In this document: positions 25,124 through 32,885 of the stretch, piece after piece
Layout of the letters: each line of letters begins with the position of its first letter
How positions within the stretch are numbered: the stretch's first letter is position 1
NCBI GenBank assembly: GCA_023246715.1
Contig: JAHFHZ010000006.1
Span: 1-42,201 of the forward strand
Reading direction: 5' to 3'
DNA length: 42,201 nt
Source of the DNA: Candidatus Magasanikiibacteriota bacterium
GTDB taxonomy: Bacteria; Patescibacteriota; Patescibacteriia; Magasanikbacterales; GWA2-37-8
Made by a program: the position numbers and the translations under genes
The notes under the pieces: model-generated
Told to the model about the DNA's origin: nothing
What the model saw: the letters and a program-made list of their open reading frames with translations, nothing else
The model's database searches: none

Positions 25124-25564
25124 ATGCCAGAATTAGCCAACAATCGACGGGCACGTTTTGACTATGAAATCCTGGAGACTTTTGAAGCTGGCGTGGCACT
25201 CACCGGGCCCGAAGTGAAATCGGCCAAAGCCGGGCACCTCTCAATCGCCGAAGCGTTTGTTACATTCCATGGTACCAAAGCTTTTTTGATTAACGCGCAC
25301 ATCAGCCCCTATGAGCCAGCCGCGGTCAAAGACTATGAACCGCTCCGTAGCCGAGCTATTTTATTACACAAAAAACAATTTCTGTATCTGCGCGAAAAAA
25401 CGCTTACCGAAGGCTTGACAGTGGTGCCGCTCAAGGTATATACTAAAAACCGCCTTATCAAAGTAGAAATTGCTGTTGGTAAAGGCAAAAAACAGTACGA
25501 TAAACGAGCGGCAATTAAAAAACGCGACACTGATCGCGAAATTCGCCGCCACCTGACCCGCTAA
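25124..25564 (+). CDS. smpB: SsrA-binding protein SmpB
   Basis: 146 aa, normal family length. SmpB binds tmRNA and takes it to stalled ribosomes in trans-translation. Visible family motifs: N-terminal NNRRARFDYEILETFEAGV, LTGPEVKSAKAGH, FLINAHISPYEPA, the RAILLHKK stretch, VVPLKVYTKNRLIKVEIAV, GKGKKQYDKR and a basic C-terminal tail (REIRRHLTR) that enters the empty mRNA channel. The gene is 28 bp upstream of ssrA on the same strand, so the protein and RNA partners are adjacent. Stop is TAA. Confidence 0.97.
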   Translation: MPELANNRRARFDYEILETFEAGVALTGPEVKSAKAGHLSIAEAFVTFHGTKAFLINAHISPYEPAAVKDYEPLRSRAILLHKKQFLYLREKTLTEGLTVVPLKVYTKNRLIKVEIAVGKGKKQYDKRAAIKKRDTDREIRRHLTR

Positions 25565-25592
25565 AAACGGGCAGACAGTTTTTTAACAACTT

Positions 25593-25995
25593 GGGAGTGA
25601 TCGGCTTCGACAGTTCGACCCTCCCGCAACCCGCATATCGAGCGGGCCACCGACGCTCGTAAATATCCGGTGGCAACCTGATAATTGCCAATTTTATCAG
25701 CAACGCCAAGGCTTCTATCAGCCGCGTTTTCGCGAGCCTGAACGGATCCTTCGCGATGGCAATGGCCTAAGGGCCATGCCCGTCCCGTGAACAACACCCG
25801 GTAGTTCACTCGGGCGTCAATCACCGGGGGTAGGATAGCGCGCTCCGCCCAGCACGCGCCGTCCGAAGTAATGCCGGGCTTACCGCCGTTTATTTGGGAT
25901 ACTTTTTAGACGGCCGGGACACTACCAAGCATCCTAAATATGTAGACGGCGCGGTAGGACGATTCTGGACGCGGGTTCAATTCCCGCCACTTCCA
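25593..25995 (+). ncRNA. ssrA: Transfer-messenger RNA (tmRNA), one-piece
   Basis: The 5' end GGGAGTGATCGGCTTCGACA and the 3' end GTTCAATTCCCGCCACTTCC form the tRNA-like domain; acceptor strands GGGAGTG and CACTTCC pair over 7 bp. CCA is not encoded (A, then CGA). Pseudoknot PK1 is visible as CCACCG/CGGTGG (about 25648-25676). The tag frame most likely resumes at GCC 25687 and reads 27 residues (ANFISNAKASISRVF then ASLNGSFAMAMA) to TAA at 25768-25770, with the stop in a loop of ATGGCC/GGCCAT as expected. The Ala-rich end fits a degradation tag; the length is unusual. smpB is immediately upstream and infC immediately downstream. Confidence 0.93.
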
Positions 25996-26015
25996 CGATC
26001 ACGATTATATTTTCT

Positions 26016-26561
26016 ATGCGCATTTCGCGCCGACCAAAAAAAATCGAACCAAAACGAATTTATATTTATAACGAGGGAATCCAAGCCCCGGAAGTTTTGG
26101 TACTGGATAGCGACGGAAAAAGCCTGGGCACCATGCCCACGGCCGAAGCGGTTCGCCGCGCCCGGGAACGGGAGCTTGATTTGGTGGAAATTAATCCCAA
26201 AGCCACCCCCCCGGTGGCTAAAATGATTGATTACGGCCAATTCCGTTACGCCATGGAAAAAGAACAACGCCTGCGCAAAGCTCACCAGCACGTCGTAGAC
26301 GTGAAAGGCATCCGCCTTTCGATGCGAATTGGAGCGCATGATTTGGAAATTCGTAAAACACAATCACTTAAATTTTTGAACCAGGGTGATAAAGTAAAAG
26401 TAGAAATAATTTTACGCGGCCGCGAACATCAACAGGGCGCTTTGGCCATCGAACTGGTTAAAAAATTTTTTACTGAACTTTCAACGATCGAAAAAGTACA
26501 TTGGGAGCAAGATATTGAACGACAAGGCAATAAAGTGACTGGCGTCATCGCCAAGGGATAA
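26016..26561 (+). CDS. infC: Translation initiation factor IF-3
   Basis: 181 aa, normal length. IF-3 binds the 30S subunit, checks the start codon-initiator tRNA pair and prevents early subunit joining. N-domain: YIYNEGIQAPEVLVLDSDGK, ARERELDLVEINPKATPPVA, KMIDYGQFRYAMEKEQR. C-domain: KGIRLSMRIGAHDLEIR, FLNQGDKVKVEIILRGREHQ, HWEQDIERQGNKVTGVIA. Start is ATG at 26016, only 20 bp after the tmRNA end; no SD is visible. It is followed by rpmI and rplT, the conserved infC-L35-L20 order. Confidence 0.97.
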   Translation: MRISRRPKKIEPKRIYIYNEGIQAPEVLVLDSDGKSLGTMPTAEAVRRARERELDLVEINPKATPPVAKMIDYGQFRYAMEKEQRLRKAHQHVVDVKGIRLSMRIGAHDLEIRKTQSLKFLNQGDKVKVEIILRGREHQQGALAIELVKKFFTELSTIEKVHWEQDIERQGNKVTGVIAKG

Positions 26562-26609
26562 AACAAAATACATTCAAATAACCTAGCTTGATTAAGACCT
26601 GAATTATAT

Positions 26610-26813
26610 ATGCCTAAAATGAAAACCCACAAGGCCACCGCGAAGCGCTTTCGCGTGACCAAAAATGGGAAAATTCAAAAGCGCACTGCGGGCCAGAACC
26701 ATTTTAACGCCCGAGAAAATGGCAAAGTTGGACGAAACAAAAAATCAGACGTCATCGTTAGCCAAACGCTGAAACGCGTGATGCAGGTGAATCTGCCCTA
26801 TAAAACAGCTTAA
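26610..26813 (+). CDS. rpmI: Large ribosomal subunit protein L35 (bL35)
   Basis: 67 aa with the family signature MPKMKTHKATAKRFRVTKNG and KIQKRTAGQNHFN; strongly basic, as expected for an rRNA-binding protein. It is in the canonical position 48 bp after infC and 15 bp before rplT. No SD seen. Stop is TAA. Confidence 0.97.
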   Translation: MPKMKTHKATAKRFRVTKNGKIQKRTAGQNHFNARENGKVGRNKKSDVIVSQTLKRVMQVNLPYKTA

Positions 26814-26828
26814 CGAAATATTTAGCCT

Positions 26829-27176
26829 ATGACTCGTATTAAAGGCGGGCTACTGCACGCCAAACGCCGCCGGGGAATCCTGAAGCATACCAAAGGGTAC
26901 CGCTGGGGACGTAAATCCAAAATTAAAGTAGCCAAAGTGGCCAAGATGAAGGCTGGGCAATATGCTTTTGATTCGCGCCGCGATAAAAAGCGCACCGCCC
27001 GCGCCCTCTGGCAGGTCAAAATCAACGCTGCGGCCCGAAAGTTTGAACTCTCCTACAGCCGTCTGATGGACGGCCTGAAGAAAAAAGGTATTGCCTTGGA
27101 TCGTAAAATTCTGGCGACGCTGGCCGAACACCACAAAGAATTGTTCGAAGCGGCCGTGGCAAAAATTCGCGGTTAA
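26829..27176 (+). CDS. rplT: Large ribosomal subunit protein L20 (bL20)
   Basis: 115 aa: MTRIKGGLLHAKRRRGILKH, TKGYRWGRKSKIKVAKVAKM, YAFDSRRDKKRTARALW, INAAARKFELSYSRLMDGLK. This is the usual L20 pattern of a basic N-terminal extension and a globular C-domain. L20 is needed for early 50S assembly and in many bacteria represses its own operon; I do not see an obvious L20 leader here because ssrA occupies the space before infC. A long terminator follows. Confidence 0.97.
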   Translation: MTRIKGGLLHAKRRRGILKHTKGYRWGRKSKIKVAKVAKMKAGQYAFDSRRDKKRTARALWQVKINAAARKFELSYSRLMDGLKKKGIALDRKILATLAEHHKELFEAAVAKIRG

Positions 27177-27235
27177 AATTATCCACACGGGCTATTCTTG
27201 ACCGGTTGAATGCTCTGTGATATAAAAAACTCACT

Positions 27236-27328
27236 CGAAAAGATCCTGAAAAGTGTTTGGTATATGGTGGTGGTACCCCCTCCTTTACCACTTGCCTACT
27301 ACCGAACACTTCCAGGATCTTTTTTATT
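27236..27328 (+). terminator. Terminator of the infC-rpmI-rplT operon
   Basis: Unusually long imperfect hairpin: outer arms AAAGATCCTG/CAGGATCTTT, inner arms AAGTGTTTGGTA/TACCGAACACTT, followed by TTTTTTATTT. The apical loop is about 50 nt. Confidence 0.85.
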
Positions 27329-27479
27329 TCAGAACTAATCTTTTGGCGCATGACTTTGTCAGCGCCTCCGCTCCTCCTTCGCTGTATATCCAAACATACA
27401 GCTCAGTTCGGTGCTCGACGCTTCCTCGTCCTGCATCCAAAACCTTAGTTCTTCCAAAACAAACAATTGACAAGCTGGA

Positions 27480-27508
27480 TTGACAGCCGAAACGTAATAC
27501 TCTATAAT
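27480..27508 (+). promoter_or_regulatory. Perfect consensus promoter of tRNA-Asp
   Basis: TTGACA (27480-27485), 17 bp, TATAAT (27503-27508). A hairpin GGCCGTAGGC/GCCTATGGCT lies in the leader before the tRNA. A second TTGACA is at 27467-27472. The remaining 27330-27478 holds no gene that I can support. Confidence 0.9.
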
Positions 27509-27608
27509 TTTCATACAATTTATATTTTGGGATAGTTTTGGCCGTAGGCCAACGAGCCTATGGCTGGAAATTGGATAAAAAATAAATAGAGAGAAAATAC
27601 AACTTTTT

Positions 27609-27682
27609 GGGTCGGTAGTTCAACTGGTTAGAGCACTGCCCTGTCACGGCAGAAGTTGCGGGTTCGAGTCCCGTCCGACCCG
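27609..27682 (+). tRNA. tRNA-Asp (GTC)
   Basis: Acceptor arms GGGTCGG and CCGACCC pair over 7 bp with discriminator G at 27682; anticodon loop CTGTCAC gives anticodon GTC; T-loop GTTCGAGTC is standard. CCA is not encoded. Confidence 0.96.
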
Positions 27683-27696
27683 CGTAAATAAAATGT

Positions 27697-27720
27697 CCAC
27701 CTTCAGGTGGTTATTTTTTT
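27697..27720 (+). terminator. Terminator of tRNA-Asp
   Basis: Stem CCACCT/AGGTGG followed by TTATTTTTTT, 14 bp after the tRNA. Confidence 0.88.
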
Positions 27721-27817
27721 CCAGATATCAGAATACGGGGACTCGAACGGCGGGGCCCGACTTTTGCAGTTGTGGTAACAGTGCGTGCAGCGAACGCCCT
27801 AGGGGGTGGAAGACCCC

Positions 27818-28335
27818 TGGAAGCTCTGAATTACGAAACCCCTCTTTTAGCTATTTAGAGCAGGATATAGATCGGGAAATCTATCTCAAGAAGAAAGCCG
27901 AATTAATTCTCGAAAAGAAATCCTTGGAAGAAAAAATACACACTCTTGAACAGCGCCAAACGGCGTGGGTCGAACCGATGCAAAACTGGATAAAATCTGC
28001 TCAAACTGTGGGCATTACAGCCGGGGCCAACAACCTTTTTGAGAAAAAGGTTGTTGCCAAAGAAATCTTTGGGCCGAACATCCTCCTCACCACCCGAAAC
28101 ATTCGCCTGAAACCAACGGTAAGCGAGGGGGGAAAATGTATACCGCCGTTACCAATCGTGGGGGAAAAATCGTTCGACACCGCCGAAATCGTGAGTGAAA
28201 TCGGGGGGAAAAATACAATGTCGTTCCAAACCAACGGGGGAAAAAATCCGTGGGACACCCTTCGTTTCGCCCGTGAATTATTTACACAAAATCAAAACAA
28301 AAACACTCCCCAATTTTCGGAAAGTGTTATCGTCG
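27818..28335 (+). pseudogene. Serine site-specific recombinase relic (C-terminal part)
   Basis: The frame reads YLEQDIDREIYLKKKAELIL, EKKSLEEKIHTLEQRQTAWV, EPMQNWIKSAQTVG and ends with NPWDTLRFARELF. This matches the coiled-coil C-terminal region of large serine recombinases common in CPR genomes. The N-terminal catalytic Ser domain is missing; the frame upstream (from 27693) is non-homologous and overlaps the tRNA-Asp terminator. The frame runs into the 3' end of tRNA-Glu, so the lost element probably used that tRNA end as its attachment site. Confidence 0.65.
28300..28329 (-). terminator. Terminator of tRNA-Glu
   Basis: On the minus strand AACACTTTCC/GGGGAGTGTT (with G-U pairs) is followed by TTTTG TTTT, just past the tRNA end and inside the recombinase relic. 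Confidence 0.7.
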
Positions 28336-28407
28336 TAGCCCGTAGGGGAATCGAACCCCTATTTTCGCCGTGAGAGGGCAATGTCCTAGCCGTTAGACGA
28401 ACGGGCC
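28336..28407 (-). tRNA. tRNA-Glu (CTC)
   Basis: Acceptor arms GGCCCGT (28401-28407) and ACGGGCT (28337-28343) pair, with discriminator A; anticodon loop CTCTCAC gives CTC; T-arm GGGGTTCGATTCCCC. CCA is not encoded. Confidence 0.95.
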
Positions 28408-28422
28408 AAAATTGACCATTAG

Positions 28423-28451
28423 AAGATAACAAATGTTAGGCGCCGAGTCAA
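28423..28451 (-). promoter_or_regulatory. Sigma-70 promoter of tRNA-Glu
   Basis: TTGACT (28446-28451), 17 bp, TATCTT (28423-28428) on the minus strand, in the gap after the phosphohistidine-domain gene. Confidence 0.75.
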
Positions 28452-28468
28452 CATAAAAGCATAAAAAA

Positions 28469-29561
28469 TTAAATTTTTCTGACTATCCCCTGGATAGCAT
28501 CAACTTCCAATTGGTCACCGTTCTTAAAGCATTGGGTTCCAATTTTGGTCCCCACAATGCAGGGTATCTTGAGTTCTCGGCTCACCACCGCGGCATGCGA
28601 GAGCATTCCGCCTTCATCCGTAACAATCGCCGCGGCCTTTTGACATAACGGCAAAACCTCTGGTGTGGTGCTATGCGCAACCAAAATATCGCCAACTTGC
28701 ATCAACTGTGCGATACTGCGCACTTGCTCCTTATTAACGAGCATGGGCATTATCACCGCTCTGCCGCGAGCAGTCCCGGGGCACGTAACCACTCCACGCA
28801 ACTCTGTCGCCATATGAATATTTGTAAAAACATCCCTTAGGGCAAGGGCTTCTGGCAACGTAAACGTGACAAAATGATCTTTGGCAATTCCCGCCGCGCT
28901 ACAGCGCTTACGTTCCGCGATCAAATCATAGTCGGCGGCCTGATCTTGGTATAGTGCCAACAACTCATTGGAATACAAAAAAAATGCGTCCTGTTCTTCT
29001 TTTAAAAACATTCTGGAAACAGTTCGTAAAATATTTGGGAGCACTCCATCAGAAAAAATAAACTGGTTTAAAATCTCTCGCCCCTCAAATTTAAGCTGCC
29101 CTAAATCGGCTAAATTTTTTATGAGCACCGGATCGTTAGTTTCCAACATCCTCTGATAAGCCAGATCATGAAAAAAATATTCCGTAAAACCATAGTAAAG
29201 CCACAACTTGGCCAGGAGCGGCAATACGGTGTACAGCTCCTCCAAAGAAATTGAGCCGGGCGGCTGAGCGTATTTCGGGATAATTGCGATATTCGCCCTG
29301 TGAATATAGTTCCTAAACTCATTTTGATACTCAGCGTAACGCTCCGAGCAGCTAAAAAGCTCCAAACCTTTTTCAGCGCAATATTGTGCGTGATCCTGGC
29401 GAACAAAAGTCTGCCAGACCCCCCTGGCTGTTGATGGCAAGAGGCGCTCCAATTTTTAAAGAACCGTTCAAAAAAAATTCTGCGTGCAAACACGTAAGTA
29501 CCCCCTCCATCCGAAAAAACGCGCTAAACTCCTCGGGCCTTAAGTGATACTCGTGAGTCAT
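28469..29561 (-). CDS. PEP-utilising enzyme, phosphohistidine (swivelling) domain protein; frameshift in a G run
   Basis: The C-terminal 90 residues are a phosphohistidine domain of the PEP synthase/PPDK type: GVVTCPGTARGRAVIM, GDILVAHSTTPEVLPL, TDEGGMLSHAAVVSRELKIP with the phosphorylatable His, and NGDQLEVDAIQGIVR. No ATP-grasp or PEP-binding domain is present, so it may work with a partner or as a regulatory protein. The natural start appears to be ATG 29561 (MTHEYHLRPEEFSAFF), but the frame breaks in a run of six G (minus strand, 29419-29424). With five G it continues as SQGVWQTFVRQDHAQYC. As sequenced, only a frame from a TTG at 29452 is intact. The gene starts 14 bp after murF. Confidence 0.75.
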
Positions 29562-29575
29562 ATGCCCAATTAAAA

Positions 29576-30847
29576 TTAAGCCTGCACCAACACATCAGCA
29601 GCTTGTTCAGGATCAGCCATAATTTCTTTCACCACCAGTTCCAAATGCATGCCGCGCGAACCTTTTATCAATACCACATCCCCTTCGTCTAGTTTATCCT
29701 GCAAAAACCGCGCCGCCGATGTGGCGTCGGCAAACGTCGCGATCCGATCTGGATCATGCCCGGCTTCTTCGGCGGCGTGCGCCAGCTGCTTGGCCGCTTC
29801 ACCCACCGTTATCAAATAATCAACGCCTAATTCGGCCACTTTGAATCCAACCGCGCGGTGGGCATTTTCGGTTTCGGTGCCAAGTTCCAACATATCGCCG
29901 AGCACCGCGTACCGCCGGGCGGTTTCACCGATCCGTAAATCAGCCAAGGTGTGTAGGGCCGATAACGTGGAAGAAGGATTGGCGTTATACGAATCGTCAA
30001 TCACGAGCGTGTGTTTCACGCCTGGCAACAAACGCATCCGGCCCGGGCACGGCAACAAGTCTTCCAGGGCCAACGCCGCGTCTACCAAATTCACGCCGCA
30101 CGCATTGGCCACAGCCAAAGCTGCCAACGCCGCCGGGATCAAATGTTCGGCCACCACACCCGGCAAAAAAACCGGCACAATGTGGCCCGCAGAACTAACT
30201 TTAAAATTAATCCCCTCCGGCCAGCCGCTGGCCGGGTTGTAAATCAATTTCGCGTCGCTGGCTTGGAAATCCGCCCCATACTTAAATCCGTAAGTCAACC
30301 GGGGTGCTTTGCTCTGCGTGCCCACTTCCACCACCAAGTCATCGTCAAAATTCAATACCGCCTGCGCGTCGCCTGCCAAGTGCGTGACAATAATTTTTTT
30401 CTCTCGGGCAATTTGTTGCAAGGTTTTAAAAGCCTGGGTATGCGCGTGCGAAATACTGGTGAGCACTCCCACGTCGCACGGCGCCAGCCGCGTTAAGTAG
30501 GCAATATCACCGGGCTTGTCCGCGCCCATTTCGAGCACCAAAACTTCTGGATATACTTTGGTACTTATCAATAACCCCAACGCGCGGCCAAAAACCACCA
30601 ACCAACCAACCATGGATCGCCCGGGGGTCTCCCCCGCCCCAATAATCGTGAGCGGGATGCCGATTTCATTATTATAACTTTTCAAACTCTGGCGCAAACT
30701 AAACTTGGCCCCCAGCGCCACCGCCACCGCTTCTTTGGTACTCGTCTTGCCGACCGAACCAGTAATGCCAATAATTTTCGGCTGATATTTCCGCAGGATT
30801 TTTTTAGAAACTGAATATAATAACTTAATCAACAAATTCTTAAGCAT
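29576..30847 (-). CDS. murF: UDP-MurNAc-tripeptide--D-Ala-D-Ala ligase (MurF)
   Basis: 424 aa. MurF adds D-Ala-D-Ala to complete the cytoplasmic muropeptide. ATP-binding loop ITGSVGKTSTKEA is at about 28-40, followed by SYNNEIGIPLTI, VLEMGADKPGDIAYL, SISHAHTQAFKTLQQIAREK, the C-domain VIDDSYNANPSSTLSALHTL, the VLGDMLELG motif and a GSRGMHLE near the end. The N-terminus is short, starting with a hydrophobic helix (LKNLLIKLLYSVSKKIL), as often seen in CPR MurF-like proteins. ATG 30847 is chosen over the longer frame. It is followed closely by the phosphohistidine-domain gene and preceded by ftsI. Confidence 0.92.
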   Translation of the reverse strand: MLKNLLIKLLYSVSKKILRKYQPKIIGITGSVGKTSTKEAVAVALGAKFSLRQSLKSYNNEIGIPLTIIGAGETPGRSMVGWLVVFGRALGLLISTKVYPEVLVLEMGADKPGDIAYLTRLAPCDVGVLTSISHAHTQAFKTLQQIAREKKIIVTHLAGDAQAVLNFDDDLVVEVGTQSKAPRLTYGFKYGADFQASDAKLIYNPASGWPEGINFKVSSAGHIVPVFLPGVVAEHLIPAALAALAVANACGVNLVDAALALEDLLPCPGRMRLLPGVKHTLVIDDSYNANPSSTLSALHTLADLRIGETARRYAVLGDMLELGTETENAHRAVGFKVAELGVDYLITVGEAAKQLAHAAEEAGHDPDRIATFADATSAARFLQDKLDEGDVVLIKGSRGMHLELVVKEIMADPEQAADVLVQA

Positions 30848-30905
30848 ACGAACTATAAAATAAAGTGGAAATCCACATGTATGTAATTCAGGCCTAATCA
30901 CGCAT

Positions 30906-30975
30906 TGTCATTCCCGCGCAGGCGGGAATCCAGGTCAGATCGTGATACTGGATCCCCGTTTTCACGGGGATGACA
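30906..30975. repeat. Dispersed palindromic repeat (TCATTCCCG... type)
   Basis: Two G+C-rich hairpins, CCCGCGCAGGCGGG and CCCCGTTTTCACGGGG, are enclosed by inverted ends TGTCAT/ATGACA and ATCCAG/CTGGAT. It resembles a widespread bacterial intergenic repeat type that also occurs near mobile DNA. It fills the gap between ftsI and murF. Confidence 0.75.
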
Positions 30976-31012
30976 GACAAGGTATGCATTAACTGCATAG
31001 GCGTGGAAATCA

Positions 31013-32752
31013 CTATCTTTCTTTGGGTATTCCATAATACTCCAAAGCAAACTTCATAATATCACGAAACACCGGCGCGGCGGTAGACTCGGCCCACCGC
31101 CGGTCGGGTCGTTCGAATTTTACGATCAACACAAACGCTGGATCAGTGGCCGGGGCAAAACCCGCAAACGTATGGTTTGTGTCTTCGCTATAGCCCCCCC
31201 GCCCCGGAATCTGGGCAGTGCCGGTTTTACCGGCAATATAATAATCACTCAATCGCGCCTGGCGGTAGCTCTCGCCCCGGCTCACTACGGCCGTAAGCAT
31301 TCCTGTCAGCAACTTGGCTGTCCGCGGACTAATCACGCTATCCACCGGCCCAGGTTTGGTAACCTCGCGCGCGCCATTGTACTGGCGCGTTTCCTTTACA
31401 ATATATGGTTTCATCATCACCCCCTCGTTGGCAATCGCTCCATAAGCCATGGCCATTTGCAGTGGGGTCACCGTAAGGCCTTGCCCGAACGAACCATTAG
31501 CGGCGTAAATTGCAGGCTTCTGGGATAACGACGAAATATCCCCCGCGGTTTCGGTGTTCAACGTAATACCCACTTTTTTGCCAAATCCAAATTTTTCCAC
31601 GTATTGCCGAAAACGCTCCGTGCCAATTTTTTCTTCCACCCAGACCATGCCAGTATTAATAGAATTCACCAGCACGTTGGTCATGGTGGTGAGGCCGTAA
31701 CATTTATTCAGGGCGTTATGAATGGTGTGTCCGCTAATTTTTCGCTCGCACGGATCGGTAAAAGTTGTTTCGGGCGCAAGCTGCCCCAAATCCAGCGCCG
31801 CCGCCATGGTGATGGGTTTAAAAATAGAACCCGGTTCGTAGGGCGTAAAAATACTCGTGTTATTATAAGCACTCAAATCGCTCGCTTGAGAATAATTGTT
31901 CGGATCAAAATCCGGCAGACTGCACATCGCCAAAATAGCGCCCGTAGCCGGGTTCATGAGCACCAAGGCCGCGCTTTTGGCTCCATACTCCAACAAACCC
32001 TGCTGAAGACGTTCGCACGTTTTTTGCTCCAAAGTTCGGTCGATCGTTAAAACGACGTCCGCTCCGTTTTCGGCCGGGGTTAAATCGCGTTTGCCTAGCG
32101 TAATCCAACTGCCCCTGGCCCCCCGCTCGGCCCATAAAAACCCCCCTTTGCCAGCTAATTGTTTGTCAAAATAACCTTCAATTCCATATTGTCCTTCCAA
32201 TTCGCTTTGATCAGATAACGTGGTAAAGCCGAGAACGCCGGAGCCCAAACGCTGTTCAGGATAAAAACGAAATTGCGAGGGCGCAAAATAAATTCCTGGC
32301 CGTTGGGCCGCTTTAATTTTATCCACGGTCGCTTCAGGGATTTTTTTGTCTACCACCTCGTATGGGTCACCGGCTTTTAAAAGTTTAGCCTGTAATTCGG
32401 GAATTTTATTGGGATCGCTCCAACCTAAATCAACCGCCAGGCCAGCAGCAATAGCCGGGGCTTCGGTTGCCGGAATTTCGGTAGGCACCGCGTACACTAA
32501 ATAAAAGGGGCGGTTCACCGCTGCGGGATATTCTTCGCCGGTGCGGCTGTCGGTAAAAAAAATCTTGCCTCGCTCGGGCTGGAGTTGGCGGTAAATTTCA
32601 TGGTTATTAGAAGCGAACAGGGCGTAATAATCATGCTCAATCACTTGCAGCACAAACAAGCGCCCCAGCACCCAAAGGGCCAACGCCAAAAAAAATAGAC
32701 ATAAAAAACGTAAACGAGTATTTTCTTCGCTTTTATGAGCCTGTGCACGCAT
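31013..32752 (-). CDS. ftsI: Penicillin-binding protein 2 / FtsI, peptidoglycan D,D-transpeptidase
   Basis: 579 aa. It cross-links septal peptidoglycan at the outer face of the membrane. Features in order: cytoplasmic basic start, single membrane anchor (FLCLFFLALALWVLGRLFVL, about 15-35), PBP dimer domain, then the transpeptidase domain with SxxK (GSIFKPITMA, Ser near 307), SxN (NSINTGMVWV, near 363) and KTGT (AGKTGTAQIP, near 510). All three catalytic motifs are intact. It precedes murF, so this is a fragment of a division/cell-wall cluster. PBP2 (elongation) is an alternative paralogue assignment. Confidence 0.9.
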   Translation of the reverse strand: MRAQAHKSEENTRLRFLCLFFLALALWVLGRLFVLQVIEHDYYALFASNNHEIYRQLQPERGKIFFTDSRTGEEYPAAVNRPFYLVYAVPTEIPATEAPAIAAGLAVDLGWSDPNKIPELQAKLLKAGDPYEVVDKKIPEATVDKIKAAQRPGIYFAPSQFRFYPEQRLGSGVLGFTTLSDQSELEGQYGIEGYFDKQLAGKGGFLWAERGARGSWITLGKRDLTPAENGADVVLTIDRTLEQKTCERLQQGLLEYGAKSAALVLMNPATGAILAMCSLPDFDPNNYSQASDLSAYNNTSIFTPYEPGSIFKPITMAAALDLGQLAPETTFTDPCERKISGHTIHNALNKCYGLTTMTNVLVNSINTGMVWVEEKIGTERFRQYVEKFGFGKKVGITLNTETAGDISSLSQKPAIYAANGSFGQGLTVTPLQMAMAYGAIANEGVMMKPYIVKETRQYNGAREVTKPGPVDSVISPRTAKLLTGMLTAVVSRGESYRQARLSDYYIAGKTGTAQIPGRGGYSEDTNHTFAGFAPATDPAFVLIVKFERPDRRWAESTAAPVFRDIMKFALEYYGIPKER

Positions 32753-32764
32753 AGAATATCCTTT

Positions 32765-32793
32765 AGTATAGCATTTCTAACCTGCTCGGCCAA
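32765..32793 (-). promoter_or_regulatory. Promoter of ftsI
   Basis: TTGGCC (32788-32793), 17 bp, TATACT (32765-32770) on the minus strand; the -10 is strong, the -35 weak. Confidence 0.6.
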
Positions 32794-32847
32794 CAACTTA
32801 AAAATAAAAAAATCCCATTTGATATGGACCAAAATAATCAAGAAAAA

Positions 32848-32876
32848 CAAAAAACGGCCGTTTAAGGCCGTTTTTA
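32848..32876 (-). terminator. Terminator of typA
   Basis: Stem ACGGCC/GGCCGT followed by TTTTTTGTTTTT on the minus strand, right after the typA stop. Confidence 0.88.
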
Positions 32877-32885
32877 AGTAGCATC

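Noticed and set aside
27022-27393. A 123-aa minus-strand frame over the rplT end and terminator
   Set aside because: It overlaps rplT and runs through both arms of the long terminator hairpin; no start signal.
27693-27817. N-terminal extension of the recombinase-like frame
   Set aside because: It begins in the tRNA-Asp terminator and has no family similarity; the relic proper begins near 27818.
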